In this document: in pieces, positions 45,316 through 53,415 of the stretch | Layout of the letters: every line of letters starts with the position of its first letter | Numbering within the stretch: the first letter of the stretch is position 1 | Source of the DNA: Luteimonas terrae | Lineage (GTDB): Bacteria > Pseudomonadota > Gammaproteobacteria > Xanthomonadales > Xanthomonadaceae | Length of the DNA: 64,000 nt | Assembly: GCF_004358165.1 (NCBI RefSeq) | Contig: NZ_SMTG01000006.1 | Coordinates: 124,001-188,000, forward strand | Direction: 5' to 3' | Notes under the pieces: generated by a model | The model's input: only the letters and a program-made list of their open reading frames with translations | The model's database searches: none | What the model was told of the DNA's origin: nothing | Made by a program: the position numbers and the translations under genes

Positions 45316-46944
45316 CTACCGGTACCGCGCCTCCAGCAGATCCAGGTCGTGCACCAGCTTGCGTGCGACCTCGTCGGAGATCTCGCGGTGCCGTGCCAGC
45401 TCGTAGATCCGCTCGCGCTCGGCATGCACACCGGCCAGACGCAGGGCGCGTTCGGCGTCGTCAGCGCTGCGCAGCGCGGCGGCATCCATGCCGGCCCGCA
45501 CCTCGCGCTGGAAGCGGTCTTCGTACAGCGCCATGACCCGAACCGAGGCGCTGGCATAGAGATCGGGATTGGCCTGCGCGGCCGGCAGCGCGTGCTGCGC
45601 GCGTTCCACCGCGGCGACGGCCGCCACGGCCGCTTCATGCCGCGCCCGGTCGAACTCGCGGTCGTCCTCGGTTTCCTCGGGCACTTCCAGTCCGCGCAGC
45701 AGGCGCGGCAGCACGAAGCTGCCGAGCAGCAGCGACAGGATGATCACCGCCGCGGCGAGGAAGATCGCGAGGTCGCGCGTCGGGAACGGCGTGCCGTCGT
45801 CGAGCAGCAGCGGCAGGGTCAGCACGCCGGCCAGGGTGATCGCACCGCGCACGCCGGCCAGTGACATCGCAGCCACCAGCCGGACGCTGGGACGCCGCTG
45901 CCGGTCGCTGCGATACAGCGCGATGCGCAGCGACACCCACACCCACAGGAACCGCAGCGCGAACAGGCCGCCATAGATCGCGAACACGTAGACCGCCAGC
46001 CACCACGGGTCGACGTGCCCGGCCTCGCGCACCGAGCGCACCGCGCGTTCCACAATCCACGGCAGCTGCTCGCCCAGCAGCACGAAGATGATGCCGTTGA
46101 GCGAGAACTGCACCGTGTCCCACACCGCCGCACGCTGCACGCGCGTGGTCGCGAGCGCGCGACCGCTGAGCTCGACGTAGCTCATCGTGATGCCAGCCGC
46201 GACCGCGGCGAGGATGCCCGAAGCGCCGATCTGCTCGGCCAGCAGATACGCGCCGAACGGCGTCAGCAGGCTGATCAGGATCGGCGTGCCGGCTTCCTCG
46301 CCGAACACGCGCGAGACCAGCGCATGGCCGCGGTTGATGCCGATGGTCAGCGCCACGCCCACCACGACGCCGGCCAGCGCCAGCCACAGGAACGTCAGCG
46401 AGGCCGACATCAGCGAGAAGGTGCCGGTCAGCGCCGCGGCGACCGCGAAACGGAAGCAGACCAGGCCCGAGGCGTCGTTGAGCAGCGATTCGCCTTCGAG
46501 GATGTGCATCACGCGCTTGGGGATCGGCGCGCGCGCGGCGATCGACGACACGGCCACCGGATCGGTCGGCGACAGGATCGCCGCCAGCGCGAAGGCCACC
46601 GCCAGCGGCATCACCGGAATCATCCAGTGGATCAGCAGGCCGGCGCCGATGACGGTGAACACCACCAGCCCCAGCGCCAGCTGCAGGATCAGCCCACGGT
46701 CGCGGAACAGCCCGGTCTTGGGAATCCGCCAGCCGTCGAGGAACAGCAGCGGCGGCAGGAACAGCACGAAGAACAGGTGCGGATCCAGCGTCACGCCCTG
46801 GCCGAACACACCGGCGATCGTCGCGCCCAGCGCGATCTGCACCAGCGGCAGGGGCAGCGGCAGCCAGCGCGGCAGCACGCGGGTCAGATAGCCACTGGCG
46901 ACCACGGCCAGCAGCATCACCAGCACGACTTCGATCGAATGCAT
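45316..46944 (-). CDS. Na+/H+ antiporter (CPA1)
   Basis: 542 residues. Twelve or so membrane helices include the transport motif ILSPTDPVAVSSIA (double aspartate region) and GESLLNDASGLVCF, both typical of the CPA1 group. A C-terminal cytosolic tail of about 120 residues (from residue 420) is Ala/Glu/Arg-rich and helical, probably regulatory. It exchanges Na+ or K+ for protons across the inner membrane. It is divergent from prlC over a 118-bp spacer. Confidence 0.93.
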   Translation of the reverse strand: MHSIEVVLVMLLAVVASGYLTRVLPRWLPLPLPLVQIALGATIAGVFGQGVTLDPHLFFVLFLPPLLFLDGWRIPKTGLFRDRGLILQLALGLVVFTVIGAGLLIHWMIPVMPLAVAFALAAILSPTDPVAVSSIAARAPIPKRVMHILEGESLLNDASGLVCFRFAVAAALTGTFSLMSASLTFLWLALAGVVVGVALTIGINRGHALVSRVFGEEAGTPILISLLTPFGAYLLAEQIGASGILAAVAAGITMSYVELSGRALATTRVQRAAVWDTVQFSLNGIIFVLLGEQLPWIVERAVRSVREAGHVDPWWLAVYVFAIYGGLFALRFLWVWVSLRIALYRSDRQRRPSVRLVAAMSLAGVRGAITLAGVLTLPLLLDDGTPFPTRDLAIFLAAAVIILSLLLGSFVLPRLLRGLEVPEETEDDREFDRARHEAAVAAVAAVERAQHALPAAQANPDLYASASVRVMALYEDRFQREVRAGMDAAALRSADDAERALRLAGVHAERERIYELARHREISDEVARKLVHDLDLLEARYR

Positions 46945-46993
46945 CCGGAGGGGTTGAGCGCGGGAAAGCCGCCACGATAGTCCTCCCCTGCGT

Positions 46994-47005
46994 GACCTGC
47001 AGGTC
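46994..47005. promoter_or_regulatory. 12-bp perfect palindrome between divergent genes
   Basis: GACCTGCAGGTC is a perfect palindrome in the spacer between the antiporter gene and prlC. A -10-like TAGAAT at 47025-47030 is downstream of it, facing prlC, so a regulator bound here could affect either direction. Confidence 0.4.
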
Positions 47006-47062
47006 GCGTGCACCCGCCGATGCCTAGAATCGGCCCGACCCCTGCCGTGTGTGGAGTGCCCG

Positions 47063-49081
47063 ATGGACAACCCGCTGCTCGATTTCTCCGGCCTGCCGCG
47101 TTTCGACGAGATCGAACCGGCCCACGTCCAGCCCGCGATCGACGCACTGGTGACCGAGGCCGAAGCCGCGCTGGCACTGGCCGGCCGCGCGCAGCCGGTC
47201 GGCTGGGACAGCGTGGTCGTGCCGCTGGAGGATGCGACCGAGCGGCTGGGCCGGGCCTGGAACCAGGTCGGCCACCTCAATGCCGTGGTCAACACGCCCG
47301 CGATGCGCGAGGCCTACAACGCGGCGCTGCCCAAGGTCACGAAGTTCTTCAGCGCCCTGGGGCAGGACCAGGCCCTGTTCGCCAGCTACCAGGCGCTGTC
47401 CGACCAGGCTGACGCCCTGGGTCTGGACGCCCTGCAGCGCCGCGTGCTGGCCCATGCGCTGCGTGATTTCCGCCTCGGCGGCGCGGCGCTGGACGACGAC
47501 GACCGTGCGCGCTTCGCGCAGATCCAGCAGGCGCTCGCCAGGACCAGCGCCGAATTCTCCGAGCATGTGCTCGATGCGACCGACGCCTTCGCGCTCTACG
47601 TCGAGAACGCCGACGAACTCGACGGTCTGCCCGACGACACGCTCGCGGCCGCGCGCGCCGCCGCCGAGCGTGATGGACGCAGCGGCTGGAAGCTCACCCT
47701 GCAGATGCCGTGCTATCTGCCGGTCCAGACCTACGCGACCAACCGCGACCTGCGCGAGCGCCTGTATCGCGCCTACGGCCTGCGGGCGTCGGAATCGGGG
47801 CCCGAAGCGCTCGACAACGGCCCGCTGATCGCGCGCATTCTCGAACTGCGCCAGGAACAGGCCGCCCTGCTCGGCCACGCCAACTACGCCGAGCTGTCGC
47901 TGGCCACCAAGATGGCCACCGCGCCCGACGCGGTGCTGTCGTTCCTGCGCGATCTCGCCGCGCGCGCCCGGCCGCACGCCGAGGAAGACCGCGAGGCGCT
48001 GGCGGACTTCGCCCGCGAGCAGCTCGGCCTCGATACGCTCGAGCCCTGGGACATCGCCTTCGCCAGCGACCGCCTGCGGCAGGCGCGCTACGACTACTCG
48101 GCGCAGACGGTGAAACGCTACTTCACCGAAGATCGCGTGCTGGCCGGCCTGTTCGACGTGATCGGCTCGCTGTACGGCCTGCGCGTCGAACGCGACGACG
48201 CACCGGTGTGGCACGAGGATGCGCGTTTCTACCGGCTCGTCGACGCCGACGGCGCGCTGGTCGGCCAGTTCTATCTCGACCTCTACGCCCGCGAGGGCAA
48301 GCGCGGTGGCGCGTGGATGGACGACTGCCGCAACCGCCGCGCGACGGCCGACGGCGTGCAGACGCCGCTGGTCTACCTGGTCTGCAATTTCGGCCGCGGC
48401 ACCGGCGGCCGCCCGGCCACCTTCACCCATGGCGAAGTCACAACCCTGTTCCATGAGATGGGCCACGGCCTGCACCAGTTGCTGACGCGCGTGGACACGC
48501 TGCCGATCGCCGGCATCAACGGCGTGGAATGGGACGCGGTAGAGCTGCCGAGCCAGTTCATGGAGAACTTCTGCTGGGAGTGGGACCGCGTGCAGGAGAT
48601 GACCGCACACGTCGAGACCGGCGAGCCGCTGCCGCGCGATCTGTTCGACCGCATGCTGGCCGCGCGCAATTTCCAGAGCGGCCTGCAGACTCTGCGGCAG
48701 ATCGAGTTCGCGCTGTTCGACATGCTGCTGCATTCGGAGTTCAAGACCGGCCGCGACGACGTGCTGGCCCTGCTCGAGCGCGTGCGCGACGAGGTCGCGG
48801 TCAACCGCACGCCGGCCTGGCACCGCTTTCCGAACCAGTTCAGCCACATCTTCGCCGGCGGCTACGCGGCCGGCTACTACAGCTACAAATGGGCCGAGGT
48901 GCTGAGCGCGGACGCGTACGCGGCGTTCGAGGAAGACCCCGCGCGCCTCGCCGACACCGGTGCGCGCTTCCGCACCGAAGTGCTGTCGCGTGGCGGCAGC
49001 CGCGATGCGATCGAGAACTTCCGCGCGTTCCGCGGGCGCGATCCGGACATCGCGGCGCTGTTGCGGCACAGCGGGATGTGA
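47063..49081 (+). CDS. prlC: oligopeptidase A (M3 metallopeptidase)
   Basis: 672 residues. The zinc motif HExxH is in LFHEMGHGLHQLL with the third ligand glutamate in the following helix segment (VEWDAVELPSQFMENF). The family degrades peptides and signal peptides in the cytosol. The upstream in-frame ATG at 47051 is possible, but ATG 47063 follows GTGGAGTGCCCG and gives the common MDNPLLDF start. A dispersed palindrome follows the stop. Confidence 0.94.
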   Translation: MDNPLLDFSGLPRFDEIEPAHVQPAIDALVTEAEAALALAGRAQPVGWDSVVVPLEDATERLGRAWNQVGHLNAVVNTPAMREAYNAALPKVTKFFSALGQDQALFASYQALSDQADALGLDALQRRVLAHALRDFRLGGAALDDDDRARFAQIQQALARTSAEFSEHVLDATDAFALYVENADELDGLPDDTLAAARAAAERDGRSGWKLTLQMPCYLPVQTYATNRDLRERLYRAYGLRASESGPEALDNGPLIARILELRQEQAALLGHANYAELSLATKMATAPDAVLSFLRDLAARARPHAEEDREALADFAREQLGLDTLEPWDIAFASDRLRQARYDYSAQTVKRYFTEDRVLAGLFDVIGSLYGLRVERDDAPVWHEDARFYRLVDADGALVGQFYLDLYAREGKRGGAWMDDCRNRRATADGVQTPLVYLVCNFGRGTGGRPATFTHGEVTTLFHEMGHGLHQLLTRVDTLPIAGINGVEWDAVELPSQFMENFCWEWDRVQEMTAHVETGEPLPRDLFDRMLAARNFQSGLQTLRQIEFALFDMLLHSEFKTGRDDVLALLERVRDEVAVNRTPAWHRFPNQFSHIFAGGYAAGYYSYKWAEVLSADAYAAFEEDPARLADTGARFRTEVLSRGGSRDAIENFRAFRGRDPDIAALLRHSGM

Positions 49082-49098
49082 TCGAGCTGGATCTGTCG

Positions 49099-49122
49099 CC
49101 TTCCCCCGCACGCGGGGGAAGG
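49099..49122. repeat. dispersed GC-rich palindrome (copy 4)
   Basis: CCTTCCCCCGC and its complement, 11-bp arms around AC, 17 nt after the prlC stop. This copy lacks the G-rich tail. No T-run follows, so it is not a standard terminator. Confidence 0.8.
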
Positions 49123-49229
49123 TGTTGTGCGCCGCGATCAGGACATCCAACGACGTCGCAACACGTTCCCACGAAACCCTCACGCCGGCTTTGCCAGCAT
49201 CCGCGCGATTTCCCGCCGGAACCGCCGCC

Positions 49230-49964
49230 ATGCGTCTGCTTGTCCTGTTGTGCGCCATCGCGATGCCGGTGATCGCCTGGCTGTCGCAGACCGGCGTGTT
49301 CGGCCCGGACCAGGGCACGATCTCCGACCGCTATCCCACGCTGCTCGTCGCCGCCGGCTACGCGTTCTCCGTCTGGGGCCTGATCTTCCTGCTCGATCTG
49401 CTCTACGCCGTCTGGCAGGCCACCGGCACGCGCCGCGCCGATCCGCTGCTGGGACGCATCGCGCCGGTTGCGGCGCTCGGCTTCTTCCTCACCGCGATCT
49501 GGATGCCGCTGTTCTCGGCGGGCCTGTTCTGGGCCTGCGTGGTGGTGATCTTCGGCGCGCTGGCGTCGCTGGCCTGGTGCGCGGTGCAGCTCTCGCGCCC
49601 GGGCGCCGCGTCGCGACACCGGCTGGCGTGGCTGGCCCTGTCGATCCACGCCGGCTGGCTGTCGCTGGCCGCGTTCCTCAACCTCGCCCAGACCATCGTC
49701 GCCCACGGCCTGCTGCCGACCGGCCGCATGCTCGGCTGGAGCCTGGTGCTGTGGGCGATCTCGGCGGTGGTGCTGCTGACGCTCAACTGGCGCATGCGCG
49801 GCAACATCGCGTATCTGGCGATCGCCTGCTGGGGCCTGTTTGCGGTCTGGTTCAAGCAGACCGACTGGCCGCTGGCCGGCGCGGTGACCTCGGCCTGGGT
49901 GGCGATCGCGATCGGCGTGGTGCTGGCGATCCAGACCGTGCTGCTGCGCCTGCGCCATCGCTGA
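49230..49964 (+). CDS. TspO/MBR-like membrane protein
   Basis: 244 residues with about seven hydrophobic helices. The segment TISDRYPTLLVAAGYAFSVWGLIFLLDLLYAVWQ matches the first part of tryptophan-rich sensory (TspO/MBR-like) proteins of the long, roughly 240-residue type. Tryptophans cluster at helix ends. Family members bind porphyrins or sterols or sense light and oxidation; nothing here shows a ligand. The ATG at 49230 starts the hydrophobic protein; the frame is open upstream over a low-information stretch. Confidence 0.7.
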   Translation: MRLLVLLCAIAMPVIAWLSQTGVFGPDQGTISDRYPTLLVAAGYAFSVWGLIFLLDLLYAVWQATGTRRADPLLGRIAPVAALGFFLTAIWMPLFSAGLFWACVVVIFGALASLAWCAVQLSRPGAASRHRLAWLALSIHAGWLSLAAFLNLAQTIVAHGLLPTGRMLGWSLVLWAISAVVLLTLNWRMRGNIAYLAIACWGLFAVWFKQTDWPLAGAVTSAWVAIAIGVVLAIQTVLLRLRHR

Positions 49965-50036
49965 GGGCCGGCGTGTTCACGCGCCGTGCGGGCGGGGCTT
50001 GCGAGGCTGTGCGCCCACATCACAGGGGGTGACGCC

Positions 50037-50414
50037 ATGTTCCGATCCGTCCGTGCCATCGCGCTCTGCGCGCTCGCCGCCGTTGCCGTCCCCGCCGCAG
50101 CGCAGGTCACCACCGCGCCCCTGCAGCAGGTCGACGATGCGCCCGCGCTGTCGTCGCAGGCCGGACGCCAGACCGGCGTGGTGACCTACGATCGCGAAGA
50201 CGGCCAGCAGGTGATCATCCGGTCCTACGAGCCGCGCTCGGCGCGTTCCGAAGCCTACCGTGTCGATTTCGCGGCGCTGGATGTCGACGGCGACGGCTTC
50301 GTCAGTCGCGCCGAGGCCAAGGCGCATCCCACGCTCGACGCCGAGTTCAATGCCATCGACAGCAACCGCGACGGCCGCCTGAGCCGCGAGGAGCTGGCGG
50401 GCTGGCTGCGCTGA
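50037..50414 (+). CDS. secreted EF-hand protein
   Basis: 125 residues with a signal peptide (about residues 1-22, ending AAAQ). Two EF-hand loops, DVDGDGFVSRAE and DSNRDGRLSREE, lie at about residues 80-91 and 104-115, both with full calcium ligands. The protein is probably periplasmic and binds calcium. The start at 50037 has AGGGGG upstream. It follows the TspO-like gene by 72 nt; I recognise no partner. Confidence 0.85.
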   Translation: MFRSVRAIALCALAAVAVPAAAQVTTAPLQQVDDAPALSSQAGRQTGVVTYDREDGQQVIIRSYEPRSARSEAYRVDFAALDVDGDGFVSRAEAKAHPTLDAEFNAIDSNRDGRLSREELAGWLR

Positions 50415-50499
50415 TCGGTCGCACCCGCGGGCACGTCGTGGCGCACGCGCTGCGCTAGCCTATGCCGCCGCCCGCACGGGCCGGCACCGGAGCCAGGAT

Positions 50500-51006
50500 G
50501 TGAGCCACCCCCTCGATGACGACCTCGGCTCGCGACGGCCGCGCGGCCCGCTGCTGATCGGCGCGGTGTTCGTGCTGATGTTCGGCATCTTCATCGGCGC
50601 GATCGCCACGACCGTGCTGTTGCGCACGAGCATCGGGTCGGCCGGCGATCTGAAGGCCCGCGAGGCGATCGCGCTGCAGGCGCTGATCGACGGTCCGCAG
50701 GGCCTCGCAACGCCGGACGCCGCATCGGAACGGACGGTCGCCGCGTTCGCCCACAGCTGGATCGTCAGCACGGCCGCGATCGATGCGGTGTCGTCGCTGG
50801 ACGAACGCGCGAAGCTGGTGGAGATCGCGCGCTGGATGAACGCCACCGCTGCGCTGTCGTCGCGCGAGGATGCCGTCTCGCGCTGGGCGATGATCGCCGC
50901 GCGCTGCGTCGAGACCCATGCCGATGCGCCCAAGGACGCGGCGAACTGCGTGCGCGACGACATGCCGCTGGATGTGCCGATCCCCGAGCACCTGCGCAAG
51001 GACTGA
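50500..51006 (+). CDS. hypothetical single-pass membrane protein
   Basis: 168 residues starting at GTG, with GGAG eight bases upstream (the ATG two bases earlier reads straight into TGA). One hydrophobic helix at about residues 19-40 follows a charged N-terminus, giving a likely inner-membrane anchor with a periplasmic domain of about 125 residues. Two cysteines (ARCVE, ANCVR) may form a disulfide. I recognise no family. Coding bias is normal for the region. Confidence 0.6.
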   Translation: MSHPLDDDLGSRRPRGPLLIGAVFVLMFGIFIGAIATTVLLRTSIGSAGDLKAREAIALQALIDGPQGLATPDAASERTVAAFAHSWIVSTAAIDAVSSLDERAKLVEIARWMNATAALSSREDAVSRWAMIAARCVETHADAPKDAANCVRDDMPLDVPIPEHLRKD

Positions 51007-51028
51007 GGTCCGCATACGAACCGCATAC

Positions 51029-51060
51029 GAAGAACGCCCGGCCTGCGCCGGGCGTTCTTC
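51029..51060. terminator. bidirectional intrinsic terminator
   Basis: A 14-bp perfect stem (51029-51042 with 51047-51060) with a 4-nt loop separates the convergent hypothetical gene and the PepSY gene. The arms begin GAAGAA and end TTCTTC, giving A/T-rich flanks on both strands. Confidence 0.8.
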
Positions 51061-51082
51061 GTTGCAGCGGGTGACGCTTCGA

Positions 51083-51514
51083 TCAGTCGCGCGACTGGCT
51101 GACGATGCGGCCGTCCTGCGGGTCGAGCTTGAGGTCGACGCGCTGGCCTTCCTTCGTATCGGCCTCGGCCTTCCACATGCCGTCGTCGAACTCCACGTCT
51201 TCAATACGGGTGAAGCCGGCGGCGGTCAGCTTGGCGCGGATGTCGGCCTCGCCGAGACTGGTGGCACCGGCGGTCTCGGGATACACGCGGCCGGTGGCCG
51301 GGTCGAGGCGCACGTCGATCTTGTTGCCGTTGGCGTCGGTGACGTCGGCCTTCCACACGCCGTCCTTGAACTCGACGTCGTGGATGTCGGTATAGCCACC
51401 TTCGGTCAACGCGGCGCGGACCTGGGTGCTGGTCATGGCGTCCTGGGCGACGGCGGCACCGGCGGCCAGCGACAGCGCCAGCACCAGGCCACGGAGGGCG
51501 ATCGTCTGCTTCAT
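51083..51514 (-). CDS. secreted protein with two PepSY domains
   Basis: 143 residues with a signal peptide (residues 1-24, ending AVAQ). Two similar PepSY-like repeats follow: residues 29-80 (TSTQVRAALTEGGYTDIHDVEFKDGVWKADVTDANG) and 90-143 (EADIRAKLTAAGFTRIEDVEFDDGMWKAEA). PepSY domains are small beta-alpha modules that often inhibit proteases or sense; nothing more specific can be said. The ATG at 51514 is preferred over the longer frame. Confidence 0.88.
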   Translation of the reverse strand: MKQTIALRGLVLALSLAAGAAVAQDAMTSTQVRAALTEGGYTDIHDVEFKDGVWKADVTDANGNKIDVRLDPATGRVYPETAGATSLGEADIRAKLTAAGFTRIEDVEFDDGMWKAEADTKEGQRVDLKLDPQDGRIVSQSRD

Positions 51515-51656
51515 GGCAACGCTCCTGCGGTTGGGGTGGGGCGAGTCTTGGGACGACCGCGCGAAGTCGGGGTGAACAGGCACGTCGATGCATTCCGGTG
51601 CGTTCATCGAAGCCGCGCGAAGGCGGCGGCGACGCGGATTGCGCGGCTGAACGGGT

Positions 51657-53087
51657 TCAGGCCGCGAGCAGCAGACGCAGGTCGTCCACGAAGCCGGCGT
51701 AGGCCTGTGCCTGCGCCTCTTGATCGCCCTGGCGCAGCACCCAGGAGGGATGCACGGTCGCGAACGCACGCACGCCGTCCTCGCGCGTGCGCCAGATGCC
51801 GCGCTCTTCGGTCAGCCGCACGCCCGGCCCGAAGACCGCGCGCGCGGCGCTCGCGCCCAGACACACGATGCGCTCGGGCTGCACCTGCGCGATCTCGGCG
51901 CGCAGCCAGCCGTTGCAGGCTTCGATGTGGGCCACGTCGGGACGCTTGTGCAGGCGGCGCTTGCCGCGCGGTTCGAAGCGGAAATGCTTGACCGCATTGG
52001 TCAGGTACAGCGTGTCGCGCGGGATGCCGAGCTCCTCGAGTGCGCGCGAGAACAGACGCCCCGCGGGGCCCACGAACGGCCGACCCGACAGATCCTCCTC
52101 GTCGCCGGGCTGCTCGCCGACGATCATCGTGCGCGCCGTCGCCGGTCCCTCGCCGAACACCGTCTGCGTCGCCGGCTGCCACAGCGGACAGCGGCGACAG
52201 TCGCGCGCCGATTCGCGCAGCGCGTCGAGCGTGCCCGCGACGACCGGAGCCGGCGCAGGCGCTGCGGGAATGCGGCGGCGCGGCGCCTGATGTTCGCGCT
52301 CGGCCATCTCGCGCACGCGCAGGCCGGCATCACGGACCAGATCGGGCAGCAGCGCGGTTTCGGGCAGATGCTTCCAGTACTTCTGCGGCATCTCGGTGCG
52401 CATCATCGTGGTGTTGAGCCGCGCCGGATTGAAGATGTTGGCGTAGTAGGTGCGCCACAGATCCTCGCGCGCATCCTCGGCCGGCGCATCGGCGCGCGTG
52501 CCGCCGCCGGCGAAGGCCAGGGCTTCGCCATCCCAGATCGCGCTGCGGTAGGGGGTCACGATGGCCCAGCGCATGCCGGCGAAGCGCCGCGCGAAGAACG
52601 GCGCGACGCGATCGACGATGTACTGGTCCGGCTCGAACCAGGCGATGTAGCGGTCGGTGTCGCCGGGCACTTCGCGGAAGCGCACGAACGCCTTCATCTT
52701 GTGGCTGTCGCGCTTGACCGCCTGCGCCATCGTGCGGGCGCGATGCACGTCCGGATCGGCCGCGCGCAGCAACAGCGCGCGCTCGCCCTGCGCGATGCGC
52801 CAGAGCATGCGGTACAGCAGGCCGTGCCGGTCCTCGGCGCGATGGCAGAGCACCGCGTCGGCGAGCGTCAGGAATTCGGCCGGCACCCGCGGCGCGCTGC
52901 GCGTGGCCGGCAGCGTCGACAGATCGCTGCCCCCGAGCAGCGAGCCCTGCGCGCCGCCGGTCCAGTCGAGGTCTTCGGGCGCGAGGCCCGCACACAGCGC
53001 CGCGCGCGCGGCGCTGCGCCACGCGGCGGTGTCCCAGGGCGGATCGACTTGGGCGGAGATGCGCGACGTCGAAAGTTGGCGATTCAT
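51657..53087 (-). CDS. UdgX-type uracil-DNA binding protein, fused to a TIGR03915-like domain
   Basis: 476 residues with two parts. The N-terminal half (residues 1-245) is the domain that is usually found linked to radical SAM/UDG pairs (RMLWRIAQGERALLLRAADPDV, KKYWKHLP-like region). The C-terminal half is a family 4-type uracil-DNA glycosylase with three cluster-like cysteines (CRRCPL), GEQPGDEEDLSGRPFVGPAGRLF and the KRRLH loop, where the histidine corresponds to the residue that covalently traps uracil sites in UdgX. It likely binds abasic or uracil DNA. It is 328 nt downstream of the radical SAM gene in the same orientation. Confidence 0.88.
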   Translation of the reverse strand: MNRQLSTSRISAQVDPPWDTAAWRSAARAALCAGLAPEDLDWTGGAQGSLLGGSDLSTLPATRSAPRVPAEFLTLADAVLCHRAEDRHGLLYRMLWRIAQGERALLLRAADPDVHRARTMAQAVKRDSHKMKAFVRFREVPGDTDRYIAWFEPDQYIVDRVAPFFARRFAGMRWAIVTPYRSAIWDGEALAFAGGGTRADAPAEDAREDLWRTYYANIFNPARLNTTMMRTEMPQKYWKHLPETALLPDLVRDAGLRVREMAEREHQAPRRRIPAAPAPAPVVAGTLDALRESARDCRRCPLWQPATQTVFGEGPATARTMIVGEQPGDEEDLSGRPFVGPAGRLFSRALEELGIPRDTLYLTNAVKHFRFEPRGKRRLHKRPDVAHIEACNGWLRAEIAQVQPERIVCLGASAARAVFGPGVRLTEERGIWRTREDGVRAFATVHPSWVLRQGDQEAQAQAYAGFVDDLRLLLAA

Positions 53088-53151
53088 GCGCTTCTACGCA
53101 GCGCGCTGATCGCCGGGCGTTCTTCGACCTGTCCGCCGCCATCAGAATGAG

Positions 53152-53188
53152 CCCTCCCCCGCCCCGCGGGGGAGGGTTGGGTGGGGGC
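53152..53188 (+). repeat. dispersed GC-rich palindrome (copy 5)
   Basis: 11-bp arms 53152-53162 and 53166-53176 around CCC with a TTGGGTGGGGGC tail, nearly identical to copy 2. Confidence 0.8.
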
Positions 53189-53274
53189 AAACGGTCCGAT
53201 CAAAGGCTCATTCGACTCGTGCGGCTGCCGAGGCAAGTACGCGCTCGATGCATTCTTCCTGGCACCCACGGTTC

Positions 53275-53311
53275 GCCCCCATCCCAGCCTTCCCCCGCAC
53301 GCGGGGGAAGG
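53275..53311 (-). repeat. dispersed GC-rich palindrome (copy 6)
   Basis: GCCCCCATCCCAG tail on the left, then 11-bp arms 53288-53298 and 53301-53311 around AC. It is inverted relative to copy 5, as copy 3 is to copy 2. Confidence 0.8.
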
Positions 53312-53415
53312 GGCAGACCGCGGCGCATCGAGGCTCGACCGGAACACCGCACTCACCAGGCGGTCAACGGCGAGAGATTCATCCCTCGCGATCCCGAGAC
53401 GACCCGGCATCTCGA

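Larger units (their letters stand above)
53088..53415. other. intergenic spacer between the radical SAM and UdgX genes
   Basis: Two palindromic repeats (53152-53188 and 53275-53311) in inverted orientation fill most of this 328-nt stretch. I found no gene, promoter or terminator beyond them. The repeats could separate the expression of the two flanking genes, which are transcribed in the same direction. Confidence 0.6.

Noticed and set aside
49099..49122. Intrinsic terminator for prlC
   Set aside because: Strong stem but no T-run on either strand, and the same palindrome is found in unrelated spacers.
53088..53415. A gene between UdgX and the radical SAM gene
   Set aside because: The open frames here run into the flanking genes on the opposite strand and the DNA is mostly palindromic repeat.
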